A stretch of 64,000 nucleotides of DNA from Convivina praedatoris (lineage in GTDB: Bacteria; Bacillota; Bacilli; Lactobacillales; Lactobacillaceae). The position numbers and the translations under genes were made by a program. The stretch covers positions 62,001 through 126,000 of the forward strand of contig NZ_CAKOET010000001.1 in NCBI RefSeq assembly GCF_933208495.1, read 5' to 3'. A model generated the notes under the pieces. The model was not told where the DNA came from. It made no database searches and saw nothing but the letters and a program-made list of their open reading frames with translations. Shown here piece by piece: positions 56,502-64,000 of the stretch. How positions within the stretch are numbered: the first letter of the stretch is position 1; every line of letters begins with the position of its first letter.

Positions 56502-57584
56502 ATGAAGAAAATATCAAAATGGCTAATTTTAGGATTGCTATTAATACTAACTTGGGTACTAGTCGAGCATGATAGTTTCCTTTACCAGCAGCCCGTGGGC
56601 CTAGTGACTGCTACTAAGACGCTTAGTAGCAGTGATGTAACCGATGAGCATGGGAATGTTGACGATGTGCATATCCAGCAAGTTCAAATCAAATTTTTAA
56701 ATCGTTCTGGGCAAATCAAGTTGGAGAATCAATATACTGATTCCCAGTCACTTAGTGAGCATTATCAAGTTGGTAATCAGGTTCTCTTAACCAAGCGTTC
56801 TGGATCCTGGCAGGTGGTCAGTCTTAAACGTGATAGCCTTTTAGCAGTCCTACTGGTGCTGTTAATTTACCTCTTGGTTGTCTATTTGCGGCCGGCGCGG
56901 GCTAGTTGGCTTTTACTAAGCATGCTGGTCAACATTATCATTTTTATTACGGCTCTATATTTAGATGTTCATATTAAAAATATTAATGTCGTGGCTTTAT
57001 TTACCATCACGGCGGCTTTGTTGGCTGGAATCAGTTTGTTGATGGTACTGGGGAAAAATCGACAGGCTCTCATCACCTGGCTGGCTACCATTTTATCGAC
57101 CAGTCTAGCATTGGGCATTATGATGCTCGTCTTAAACTTAACCCATCATGAAGGGGTCCATTTCGAAACTATGTCTTATGTGACCCAAGTACCGGCGGCG
57201 GTCTTTTATGCCCAGGCCGTTATTGGTGTATTGGGAGCAGTGATGGATGAATCTTCGGATATTGTGGCCGGTTTATTTGGGCTTAGACGTGAATCTGATC
57301 AACATCGTTTTCATGATTATTGGCAAGGTGGTCTATCAGTCGGCCGTGAAATTTTAGGAACTCTGATTAATGTTCTCTTTATGATTTTTATTGCCGAAAC
57401 GATTCCGATGGTTATTCTTATGTTACGAAATAACAATAACTGGTCTTATATTTTAGATCAAATTATGAATCTGGGAATTTTGCAAAGTGTTGTTTCAGCC
57501 ATCGGAATTGTTCTAGCAGTCCCGATTACCAGTTTAATAACGGCACAATTACTGACACGGGGGCAAAAGTATGAACGCCATTAG
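56502..57584 (+). CDS. YibE/F-family membrane protein, larger partner
   Basis: 360 residues. One N-terminal helix, a 90-residue extracytoplasmic domain with conserved-looking TDSQSLSEHYQVGNQV, then about seven helices including GVLGAVMDESSDIVAGL, the YibE/F family pattern. Function is unknown in the family. It starts four bases after dnaI and overlaps the next YibE/F gene by 14 bases, so the pair is probably co-translated as one complex. Confidence 0.85.
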   Translation: MKKISKWLILGLLLILTWVLVEHDSFLYQQPVGLVTATKTLSSSDVTDEHGNVDDVHIQQVQIKFLNRSGQIKLENQYTDSQSLSEHYQVGNQVLLTKRSGSWQVVSLKRDSLLAVLLVLLIYLLVVYLRPARASWLLLSMLVNIIIFITALYLDVHIKNINVVALFTITAALLAGISLLMVLGKNRQALITWLATILSTSLALGIMMLVLNLTHHEGVHFETMSYVTQVPAAVFYAQAVIGVLGAVMDESSDIVAGLFGLRRESDQHRFHDYWQGGLSVGREILGTLINVLFMIFIAETIPMVILMLRNNNNWSYILDQIMNLGILQSVVSAIGIVLAVPITSLITAQLLTRGQKYERH

Positions 57585-58350
57585 TGTTTTAGCAATAATT
57601 TTATTTTTTCTATTAATTTTGATTGCTGGTCGGCAAGGTTTGAAGTCATTTATTGGCCTGGTCTTAAATTTTTTGGTGATTTTTCTGTTGATTATTTTAA
57701 TTAATTGGCAGTTTAATCCCTATCTTGTGACCGCCATTTTAGCCGTGGTTATTTTAGCCATTGCTATTTATTTGAGTTCAGATCGCATCACAGTGATGAA
57801 TATTTCCTTTAAAACTAGTTTGATGGTCGTGGCCTGTCTCATGATGTTAGCCATTGTAGTCCAACATTTTGGTCAATTACAGGGCTTTGCTGTGGAAAAT
57901 TCGGATGAATTGGAAGGTTTATCCCTAAATGTTGGGATTGCCTTTGGTCATTTGGCCATGATTGTCATGGTCATTTCAGTTTTAGGCGCTGTGGCTGAAG
58001 CAGCCATGGCCATAACCGCCGATTTATTTGAGGTGATTGAGCGTTCCCCCCAGATTACGGTCCAAGGGCTCCAAGCTCAGGCCCATACGATTGGGCAACA
58101 GATTTTAGGCACGGCGATTAATACCTTGTTTTTTGGCATGCTGGGTGCCAATTTACCCTTGCTAATTTGGTTTTTGCGTCTTCGCTACTCTCCGGCTCTA
58201 TTGGTTAATGCTAAATTACTATTAATGGAAATTATGACCATGCTACTGGGAATGTTAGGCATTTTATTAAGTATTTGGTTGGCCAGTTGGTTGGTGGTAC
58301 ACACCTTTAAAAATAAGGGAAGGAGTTTAATTGATGAAACAGACCTTTGA
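57571..58350 (+). CDS. YibE/F-family membrane protein, smaller partner
   Basis: 259 residues, about seven helices, lacking the extracytoplasmic domain of its neighbour but with the same core (VLGAVAEAAMAITADLFEV). It overlaps the preceding and following genes. Two-gene YibE/F pairs of this type occur in lactic bacteria; substrate is unknown. Confidence 0.85.
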   Translation: MNAISVLAIILFFLLILIAGRQGLKSFIGLVLNFLVIFLLIILINWQFNPYLVTAILAVVILAIAIYLSSDRITVMNISFKTSLMVVACLMMLAIVVQHFGQLQGFAVENSDELEGLSLNVGIAFGHLAMIVMVISVLGAVAEAAMAITADLFEVIERSPQITVQGLQAQAHTIGQQILGTAINTLFFGMLGANLPLLIWFLRLRYSPALLVNAKLLLMEIMTMLLGMLGILLSIWLASWLVVHTFKNKGRSLIDETDL

Positions 58351-58636
58351 CTTAATTGAAGAAATTACGCGGCTCGATGGTAGTATTTACTATCAGCTAG
58401 CGAATGTTAGTGAAAATAGCCGGGCCGAGTATGCTGCTGACCATGGCTTTATTAAAATGGTTCGTATTTTGAAAATGAATATTCCCCGGTCTAAACATGT
58501 TGAAAACATTGAACATTATATCAATGAACATTATCCGCAGCGGCCTCTAGAATATGATGGCTGGGAAGAGTGGGATTTACCAGATGATATCGCTACTGAA
58601 ATGAAAATGATTTTATTGGATAATAAACTCGGATAG
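58334..58636 (+). CDS. Small acidic protein coupled to the YibE/F pair, unrecognised
   Basis: 100 residues, soluble and acidic, with helical segments (KQTFDLIEEITRLDG, SKHVENIEHYINEHYPQRP) and a C-terminal WEEWDLPDDIATEMKMI. I do not recognise a family. ATG 58334 lies 17 bases inside the preceding YibE/F gene and follows AGGAG at 58320-58324, so translation is coupled. It may regulate or accompany the membrane pair. Confidence 0.7.
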   Translation: MKQTFDLIEEITRLDGSIYYQLANVSENSRAEYAADHGFIKMVRILKMNIPRSKHVENIEHYINEHYPQRPLEYDGWEEWDLPDDIATEMKMILLDNKLG

Positions 58637-58701
58637 TTCAGCTTGTAATTTTCGTGATTTTTTTCTATAATTAAATATTGTGTTAACGACAAGTTGACTA
58701 T

Positions 58702-58772
58702 GGTGGTATAGCCAAGTGGTAAGGCAGTGGTCTGCAAAACCGTGATCGCCGGTTCGACTCCGGTTACCACCT
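58702..58772 (+). tRNA. tRNA-Cys (anticodon GCA)
   Basis: 71 bases: acceptor GGTGGTA / TACCACC, D-arm GCC/GGC, anticodon loop CTGCAAA with GCA, T-arm GCCGG TTCGACT CCGGT, discriminator U as expected for Cys. No CCA is encoded. Confidence 0.96.
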
Positions 58773-58777
58773 CTTAG

Positions 58778-58810
58778 AACAGTGGAGTTTAGACTTTACT
58801 GTTTTTTATT
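58778..58810 (+). terminator. Terminator after tRNA-Cys
   Basis: AACAGTGGAGT / ACTTTACTGTT (with two G-U pairs) followed by TTTTTT. Confidence 0.82.
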
Positions 58811-58839
58811 TTCATAAAGCAATTGATTTTTCTAATTGT

Positions 58840-58846
58840 GTTATAA
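58840..58846 (+). promoter_or_regulatory. Extended -10 promoter element of the SemiSWEET gene
   Basis: TGTTATAAT near 58838-58846 is a TGn extended -10; no good -35 is seen at normal spacing. The gene's ATG is about 50 bases downstream, after AGAGGAG. Confidence 0.5.
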
Positions 58847-58896
58847 TATACCTCGTATCGTGATTTATATAATGCAGAGAGGAGATTTGATTTTAC

Positions 58897-59211
58897 ATGC
58901 GTGTTGATAATTATGTTCCAGCTGATCAAAAGAAGCCTGTTGATGAAGGTCGAATTAAAGCGTTAAAAACGTTAAGTAAATTAGCGACCTTAACTTGTAT
59001 TTTGATGTATGTTTCTTATATTCCACAAATTATTTCGAATTTTAGCGGTAATCCGGTTAATCCGTTACAGCCAGCTGTGGCAATGATTAACGCCATCTTA
59101 TGGACGGGTTATGGTTGGTATAAAACCTATCGTGATTGGCCAATTATTATCGCCAATGTCCCTGGAGTAATTTTTGGTTTAGTAACCTTAATCACTGTTT
59201 ATATTCATTAA
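58897..59211 (+). CDS. SemiSWEET-like PQ-loop sugar transporter
   Basis: 104 residues, three helices. The PQ motif is in MYVSYIPQIISNFSGNP, followed by INAILWTGYGWYK and WPIIIANVPGVIFGL, the SemiSWEET pattern. These half-size proteins dimerise and carry sugars down a gradient. The first 25 residues are a polar extension. Monocistronic, with its own terminator. Confidence 0.88.
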   Translation: MRVDNYVPADQKKPVDEGRIKALKTLSKLATLTCILMYVSYIPQIISNFSGNPVNPLQPAVAMINAILWTGYGWYKTYRDWPIIIANVPGVIFGLVTLITVYIH

Positions 59212-59216
59212 TGTGT

Positions 59217-59240
59217 AGGCATCCATTTGGGTGCCTTTTA
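59217..59240 (+). terminator. Terminator after the SemiSWEET gene
   Basis: AGGCATCC / GGGTGCCT with an ATTT loop, then TTTATTT. Confidence 0.85.
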
Positions 59241-59318
59241 TTTAATTTTCTGGAAAATTAATGTTAAAATGGGAAAGATTTTTAACCAGAAAATCCTGAC
59301 AAGGGGGACCAAATTGGG

Positions 59319-61349
59319 ATGGCAAATTACCAAGACCCAGTGGAGACCCTGCCGGGGGTAGGACCCAAACGGGCAGAGGCCTTGCATGCTTTAAATATTT
59401 TTACAATTGAGGATTTAGTTACCTACTATCCTTATCGTTATGAAGATTTAGCAATCCGATTGCCCCAAGAAACCATGGATGGTGATAAAGTTACCTTTAA
59501 AGGAATTGTTAGTACCCCAGCCGTGATGCGCCGGTTTGGAAAACGCTCGCAAACTTATTTTGGATTGATGGTTGATCAGGCTAATATTCGGGTTAACTTT
59601 TTTAATCAACCGTGGTTGGCTAAAAATATTGTCGTTGACCAAGAATTAGCTGTTTATGGCACCTACAATGCCACTAAGGCGTCGTTGACGGGAATTAAAT
59701 TGGTGACGGCTAGTAGTGACGAGTTAGCTGCGATTTATCCCGCCAGCAAGGAAATTAACGCCAAGACAATTCAAAATTTAATCGAGTTAGCTTGGAGCCA
59801 GGTTCGAGGAACCTTGCCATCCTTGGTACCCGCATCAATTCGGACTAAATATCGCCTTTTAGACCGTAATCAGCAGGTAGAGTGGATGCAATTTCCATTA
59901 GATACTTATCACGCCAAACAAGCCCGTCGCAGTGCGGCATTTGAAGAGTTTTATATTTTTCAAATGCGACTTCAGCTATTAAAATTAAGTGATCAAAGCT
60001 TTGCCGGTCAAGAAATTCAAGTCGATGTTCAGCGCTGGCAAACATTTAAAAGTCAGCTTCCTTTTAAGCTAACAGACGCTCAAGAACGGGTTGTTGGTGA
60101 GATTTTACATGATCAGCAACGACCTTTGCACATGAATCGTTTACTGCAAGGGGATGTCGGTTCGGGTAAGACGGTGGTGGCCGCCTTAGCCATGTACGCC
60201 GTGGTGACAGCAGGGCTACAGGCTACCTTAATGGCTCCAACAGAAATTTTGGCCCAACAACATGCCCAGGGTTTGGCTAAATTATTTGACCAAGCGGGAG
60301 TGGATTTACGGGTTGAATTGTTAACAGCAGGCTTAAAAGTCAGTCAGCGCCGTCAAATTTTAGCTGATTTAGAAGCGGGTGATATTGATATTTTAATAGG
60401 GACGCACGCCTTGCTCCAGCCAGATGTTCATTTTCATCATCTTGGTCTAGTTGTCATTGATGAGCAACATCGTTTTGGTGTTAATCAACGTTCCAAGCTG
60501 CGAGAAGGTGGGGTTAATCCAGATGTGTTAGCCATGACGGCGACCCCTATTCCTAGAACTCTATCCATCACGGCCTATGGTGAAATGGATATTTCCATTA
60601 TTGATCAATTACCGGCCGGTCGAAAACCGATTGAGACCCGTTGGTTGAACCATGGTCAGCTAGATCTGGCCTTAGCCTTTATGGCTGAGCAACTAGCCCA
60701 GGGCGCGCAAGCCTATGTAGTCGCCCCGCTGATTGAAGAATCAGAAGTCTTAGACGTTCAAAATGCCCAAGCCGTAGCCAGTCAATTGACTGAGTCCTTT
60801 CCAAAATATCAGGTTGGATTGCTGCATGGACGTTTATCCAATGCTGAAAAACAAACCTTAATGGCTGATTTTAAAGCCAATCAGGTTCAAATCTTAGTTG
60901 CCACCACGGTGGTCGAAGTTGGGGTTGATGTCGCGAATGCTAGTTTCATGTTAATATTAGATGCTGATCGCTTTGGCCTGGCTCAATTACACCAACTCCG
61001 AGGTCGGGTTGGTCGGGGAGAGCGTCAATCTTATGCCTTTTTGATTGCCGATCCTAAGACTGATTATGGTCGCGCGCGTTTGGAAGCGATGGTTGCGACT
61101 AATGATGGTTTTAAGCTGGCCGAAGAGGATTTAAAACTGCGAGGACCAGGTGATATTCTAGGGACAAAACAGTCGGGTGTACCTGAGTTTCGGGTTGGCG
61201 ATCCGGTCAAGGATTTAATCATGTTGACCATTGCTCAACAAGAGGCCATAGCTACCGTGGAAGAGCCAACTTGGGATAACCAACCAGAAAATCAAGCATT
61301 AGTAGAGTATCTATCACAGTCAATGGCTCAGTACCGCCATTTTGATTAA
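59319..61349 (+). CDS. recG: ATP-dependent DNA helicase RecG
   Basis: 676 residues. The N-terminal wedge (LPGVGPKRAEALHALNI), Walker A LQGDVGSGKT, DEQH box VIDEQHRFGVNQR, and the TRG/motif VI region LHQLRGRVGRG. It remodels stalled replication forks and Holliday junctions. First gene of recG-plsX-acpP; ATG 59319 follows AAGGGGG. Confidence 0.97.
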   Translation: MANYQDPVETLPGVGPKRAEALHALNIFTIEDLVTYYPYRYEDLAIRLPQETMDGDKVTFKGIVSTPAVMRRFGKRSQTYFGLMVDQANIRVNFFNQPWLAKNIVVDQELAVYGTYNATKASLTGIKLVTASSDELAAIYPASKEINAKTIQNLIELAWSQVRGTLPSLVPASIRTKYRLLDRNQQVEWMQFPLDTYHAKQARRSAAFEEFYIFQMRLQLLKLSDQSFAGQEIQVDVQRWQTFKSQLPFKLTDAQERVVGEILHDQQRPLHMNRLLQGDVGSGKTVVAALAMYAVVTAGLQATLMAPTEILAQQHAQGLAKLFDQAGVDLRVELLTAGLKVSQRRQILADLEAGDIDILIGTHALLQPDVHFHHLGLVVIDEQHRFGVNQRSKLREGGVNPDVLAMTATPIPRTLSITAYGEMDISIIDQLPAGRKPIETRWLNHGQLDLALAFMAEQLAQGAQAYVVAPLIEESEVLDVQNAQAVASQLTESFPKYQVGLLHGRLSNAEKQTLMADFKANQVQILVATTVVEVGVDVANASFMLILDADRFGLAQLHQLRGRVGRGERQSYAFLIADPKTDYGRARLEAMVATNDGFKLAEEDLKLRGPGDILGTKQSGVPEFRVGDPVKDLIMLTIAQQEAIATVEEPTWDNQPENQALVEYLSQSMAQYRHFD

Positions 61350-61369
61350 TAATAATTGAGGAAATATAC

Positions 61370-62401
61370 ATGATTACAATTGCCGTAGATGCGATGGGTG
61401 GCGATTACGCCCCTGGTGAAATTGTTAAAGGGGTCGAAGCTGCCCGTGACCGCTATTTAGATTTGTCATTTCAACTATATGGTTTGGCCGATCAAGTACC
61501 GGCACTAATTCAAAATTCAGAACGAATTGAATTTATTCCGGTTAGTGAAGTGATTGCGATGGGCGATGAACCAGTTAAGGCTATGCGTCAAAAGAAGGAT
61601 TCTTCCATGGTTCAAGCGGCCCAAGCAGTTCACGATGGCCGGGCCGATGCTCTCTTTAGTGCTGGTAATACTGGGGCTTTGCTGTCTTGTGCAATTTTTA
61701 TTGTTGGTCGAATCAAGGGTGTTGATCGACCAGCTTTGGCCACGGCCTTGCCTTCTTTTGGTACTCAGCACGACCAATTTGTTTTTATGGATCTAGGGGC
61801 AAATGCTGAAAATAAACCCAATCATTTATACCAATATGGTATTTTAGGTAGTTTTTATGCTTCTGACGTCCTAGGTTATGAAAATCCAAGAGTTGGTTTG
61901 CTTAATAACGGCGCCGAAGAGGATAAAGGAGACGAGTTACACAAAGAGGCCCATCAATTGATGTTGCATACTCAGGCCTTTAATTTTGTCGGTAATGTTG
62001 AAGCCCGTGAACTCCTTGATGGTTCAGCTGATGTGGTCGTTGCCGATGGCTTTTCTGGTAATACAGCATTGAAAGCGATAGAAGGAACTGCCTTGACGAT
62101 GTTACAGCAACTTAAAAAGGCTATTTTAGGTGCTGGTTGGCGTGGAAAATTGGGTGGTCTTTTGTTAAAGCCGGCCTTTAAATCAATGGCTCAGCAGTTA
62201 GACTTTAATGAGCAGGGTGGGGCGGTCGTGCTAGGAGTCAAGGCTCCAGTCGTTAAAACCCATGGTTCAGCTAAGGCAACTGCAGTTGCTAATACGATGG
62301 GGCAGATTAAAACCATGATTGATCAAGACCTAGTGGCCGATACAGCGGCCTTTATTGTTGAAAATCATGAAGCCCTAAAGGTTAAAAAGTCGGCAAATTA
62401 A
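61370..62401 (+). CDS. plsX: Phosphate acyltransferase PlsX
   Basis: 343 residues with AVDAMGGDYAPGEIVKG at the N-terminus, SAGNTGALLSCAIF, and DGFSGNTALKAIEGT. It makes acyl-phosphate from acyl-ACP for phospholipid synthesis. It lies 20 bases after recG. Confidence 0.97.
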   Translation: MITIAVDAMGGDYAPGEIVKGVEAARDRYLDLSFQLYGLADQVPALIQNSERIEFIPVSEVIAMGDEPVKAMRQKKDSSMVQAAQAVHDGRADALFSAGNTGALLSCAIFIVGRIKGVDRPALATALPSFGTQHDQFVFMDLGANAENKPNHLYQYGILGSFYASDVLGYENPRVGLLNNGAEEDKGDELHKEAHQLMLHTQAFNFVGNVEARELLDGSADVVVADGFSGNTALKAIEGTALTMLQQLKKAILGAGWRGKLGGLLLKPAFKSMAQQLDFNEQGGAVVLGVKAPVVKTHGSAKATAVANTMGQIKTMIDQDLVADTAAFIVENHEALKVKKSAN

Positions 62402-62461
62402 GCTTGCCTTGCCTTAAAATTGTGTTATTATATTAGGGTTATAACATTAGAGGAGATAAAG

Positions 62462-62713
62462 ATGGCATTAGAAAAAGAGGCAATCTATAACAAATTGGCC
62501 GATGAAGTTTCTGAACGTTTTGACGTTCCACGTGATAAGGTTGAGCCTAATCTTAATTTAATCACCGATGTTAATGCCGATTCAATTGACTTCGTAGAGT
62601 TAGTTTTGGAAGTTGAGGACATGTTTAATGTCGAAATTTCCGACGATGATGTTGAGAAGTTAGATACCTTACAAAAAACGGTTGATTATATTTACGATCA
62701 CCAAGAAGATTAA
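62462..62713 (+). CDS. acpP: Acyl carrier protein
   Basis: 83 residues with the phosphopantetheine serine in VNADSIDFVELVLEVEDMF. Acidic four-helix protein. ATG 62462 follows GAGGAG; the in-frame upstream codons have no RBS. It supplies acyl chains to PlsX and is in the same order as in many Firmicutes. The canonical DSL is DSI here. Confidence 0.96.
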   Translation: MALEKEAIYNKLADEVSERFDVPRDKVEPNLNLITDVNADSIDFVELVLEVEDMFNVEISDDDVEKLDTLQKTVDYIYDHQED

Positions 62714-62732
62714 TTAAGGTCAATAAAATAAT

Positions 62733-62768
62733 TAAAAACGTTTTAGCCTTGAAGCCGAAGCGTTTTTT
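62733..62768 (+). terminator. Terminator after acpP
   Basis: AAAACGTTTTAGCC...AAGCGTTTTTTT hairpin with a T run. Confidence 0.75.
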
Positions 62769-62789
62769 TAATGGCTGAGGATAGTAAAA

Positions 62790-63236
62790 ATGGATGAAAA
62801 GCAGTTACAAGACTACGTTAAACAAGTGTCACTGCAATATTTTAAGCGTCCCTTTGTGCATCAAGCCTACTTTAATCGACGTTTAAAAACGACCGGTGGT
62901 CGTTACCGGTTAGCTGACCATAATTTAGAATTTAATCCGAAAATGGGTGATTTACCAGAATTTTTGGGGATTGTTAAGCATGAATTAGTTCACTATCATC
63001 TTCACCTAAACCATCAAGGCTATCGTCATGGGGATAGCGATTTTAAAGAACTTTTAACTCGAGTCAAGGGTTCACGTTATGCCCCTGATATTGGTCTAAG
63101 ACAGTGCCGCCCAAAAGTTTTAACCTATTGCTGTGAGCAAGGACATTTGATTAAGCGACAGCGCCGAATTAATACTAACCGTTATGTTTGTGGTCGTTGT
63201 GGTCAACCGTTACAGTTAATAACAGTAAAAAAATGA
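62790..63236 (+). CDS. SprT-like zinc metalloprotein
   Basis: 148 residues. The zinc site is HELVHYHLHLNH, with a further His region GYRHGDSDFKELL and a C-terminal zinc ribbon (CCEQGH and CGRCGQPL). This is the SprT-like family common in lactic bacteria; possible peptidase activity is unproven. Followed four bases later by a small membrane gene. Confidence 0.92.
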   Translation: MDEKQLQDYVKQVSLQYFKRPFVHQAYFNRRLKTTGGRYRLADHNLEFNPKMGDLPEFLGIVKHELVHYHLHLNHQGYRHGDSDFKELLTRVKGSRYAPDIGLRQCRPKVLTYCCEQGHLIKRQRRINTNRYVCGRCGQPLQLITVKK

Positions 63237-63240
63237 AATC

Positions 63241-63450
63241 ATGAGGAAAGGCGTGCCAATTAAATTACAACAAATTATTTTAATTGTTTTAGGGCTGGTC
63301 TTACCTGTCGGCTTATTTTGGTTGAGTGATCATCAGGGCTGGCCAATTTGGTGGAAAATTTTAGCCATGATTGTGATTGTGATTTTAGTTAATCTTGGTT
63401 TTGCTGTGATTGCTTACCAAAAACATTGTCAAAAAGATCAATCTAAATAA
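63241..63450 (+). CDS. Small two-helix membrane protein, unrecognised
   Basis: 69 residues with two hydrophobic helices (QIILIVLGLVLPVGLFWL and ILAMIVIVILVNLGFAVIA) and a charged tail. No family recognised. ATG 63241 overlaps or abuts the sprT-like gene and has only a weak RBS, so translation coupling is likely. Confidence 0.6.
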   Translation: MRKGVPIKLQQIILIVLGLVLPVGLFWLSDHQGWPIWWKILAMIVIVILVNLGFAVIAYQKHCQKDQSK

Positions 63451-63474
63451 AATTTTTAATTTTTGGAAAATTAT

Positions 63475-63512
63475 TGTAAGCGTTTGCAGTAACTACCTTT
63501 TATGCTTATAAT
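63475..63512 (+). promoter_or_regulatory. ccpA promoter with overlapping cre-like site
   Basis: TTGCAG (63484-63489), 17 bases, TATAAT (63507-63512). TGTAAGCGTTTGCA at 63475-63488 matches the cre consensus at all but one fixed position and overlaps the -35 element, consistent with autorepression by CcpA. Confidence 0.82.
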
Positions 63513-63555
63513 ATTAGACGAAGAAACACTTTTGAAAGTAGTGGGGGATAGGAAT

Positions 63556-64000
63556 GTGGTAAAAAAACAAAATGCAACTATTTACGACGTTGCCAATCGA
63601 GTTGGCGTTTCCTTAGCCACAGTCTCACGAGTTGTTAATGGCAATAAAAATGTACGTGATTCAACTAAAGAAAAGGTCTTAAAGGCTATTGACGAGTTGG
63701 GATACCAGCCCAATGCAGTTGCTCGTGGTTTGGCTTCTAAAAAGTCGACGACTATTGGGATTGTTATGCCCGATGTGACCAACTTGTACTATGCTGAATT
63801 AACCCGGGGAATCAACGATGTGGCCAATATGTATCACTATGATGTTTTGCTGACTAATACTGATGATGATCCGGTTCGCGATGTTTTAGCGATCAATAGT
63901 TTAGAAAGTAAACAGGTTGATGGCATTATTTTCATGGGAAATGAATTGGACCAGGGGGTCATGAAAACCATCGATGCGCTAAATATTCCAGTTGTCCTAG
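63556..64000 (+). CDS. ccpA: Catabolite control protein A (3' partial)
   Basis: 148 residues visible, running off the right edge. The LacI-family HTH is TIYDVANRVGVSLATVSRVV, with the hinge helix NAVARGLASKKSTTIGIVMP. Start is GTG 63556; the nearby ATG 63554 reads ATG TGG TAA. CcpA with HPr(Ser-P) binds cre sites such as those at 5812 and 63475. Distinguished from RbsR-type paralogues by the LEY-like ARGLAS hinge and YYAELTRGIND region. Confidence 0.92.
   Translation, partial: MVKKQNATIYDVANRVGVSLATVSRVVNGNKNVRDSTKEKVLKAIDELGYQPNAVARGLASKKSTTIGIVMPDVTNLYYAELTRGINDVANMYHYDVLLTNTDDDPVRDVLAINSLESKQVDGIIFMGNELDQGVMKTIDALNIPVVL

Noticed and set aside
58334-58636. UPF0223 family for the small protein after YibE/F
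   Set aside because: Length is similar but the family motifs are not visible; left unassigned.
63554-63562. ATG 63554 as ccpA start
   Set aside because: It reads ATG TGG TAA; the GTG at 63556 opens the CcpA frame.

Overview
The window reads as a chromosomal core segment of a low-GC Gram-positive lactic acid bacterium (order Lactobacillales). The family-level placement is an inference: a Leuconostoc/Weissella-type Lactobacillaceae fits best. Support comes from the comG-methyltransferase-ackA order, a YwfO-type HD protein next to a DUF1934 gene and rpoE, a sufC-D-S-U-B operon, recG-plsX-acpP, mutM..coaE-dnaB-dnaI, strong RBSs, TTGACA/TATAAT promoters with 17-bp spacers, and cre sites. I see no insertion sequence, prophage, CRISPR array or rRNA. 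Two tRNA genes are present (Lys and Cys), neither with an encoded CCA.

Layout. 1-2.2 kb: tail of the comG competence pseudopilus operon; comGF carries an in-frame stop and comGE has no ordinary start codon. 2.2-10 kb: adenine-methyltransferase-like gene, ackA, an unusual MltG-GH73 fusion, a sugar porter under a perfect cre site, greA and a YfhO-like membrane protein. 10-15.3 kb: a class B PBP and a four-gene MoxR ATPase/VWA cassette with two unrecognised small proteins. 15.3-21.4 kb: PAP2 phosphatase, then a metal and peroxide module (Cys-less Fur-family regulator, two VIT transporters, NADH peroxidase), YihY and DUF1054. 21.4-26.2 kb: Na+/H+ antiporter and pepN. 26.3-31.7 kb: suf operon with a decayed sufT-like gene at its end.

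31.7-39.3 kb: a leucine operon (leuABCD, MFS carrier, YrdC-like protein) behind a leader-peptide attenuator with Leu codons and alternately pairing CTAGT segments; its LeuA lacks the C-terminal feedback domain. A NiCoT permease follows. 39.3-46.3 kb: HD phosphohydrolase, DUF1934, rpoE, tRNA-Lys, a T-box-controlled amino acid permease, DUF975, and pyrG behind a leader matching CTP-sensed reiterative-transcription attenuation. 46.3-58.6 kb: uvrC, obgE, oxidoreductase, DEAD helicase, mutM, DUF975, coaE, dnaB, dnaI (nrdR absent here), a YibE/F pair and a small unknown. 58.7-64 kb: tRNA-Cys, SemiSWEET, recG, plsX, acpP, SprT-like, a small membrane protein and the start of ccpA, which has its own cre-like site.

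The best candidates for unusual biology are the MltG-GH73 chimera, the MoxR/VWA cassette with a degenerate HExxH motif, the leucine attenuator paired with a regulatory-domain-less LeuA, and several genes caught in decay (comGF, sufT). No single wholly novel system is proven by sequence alone.
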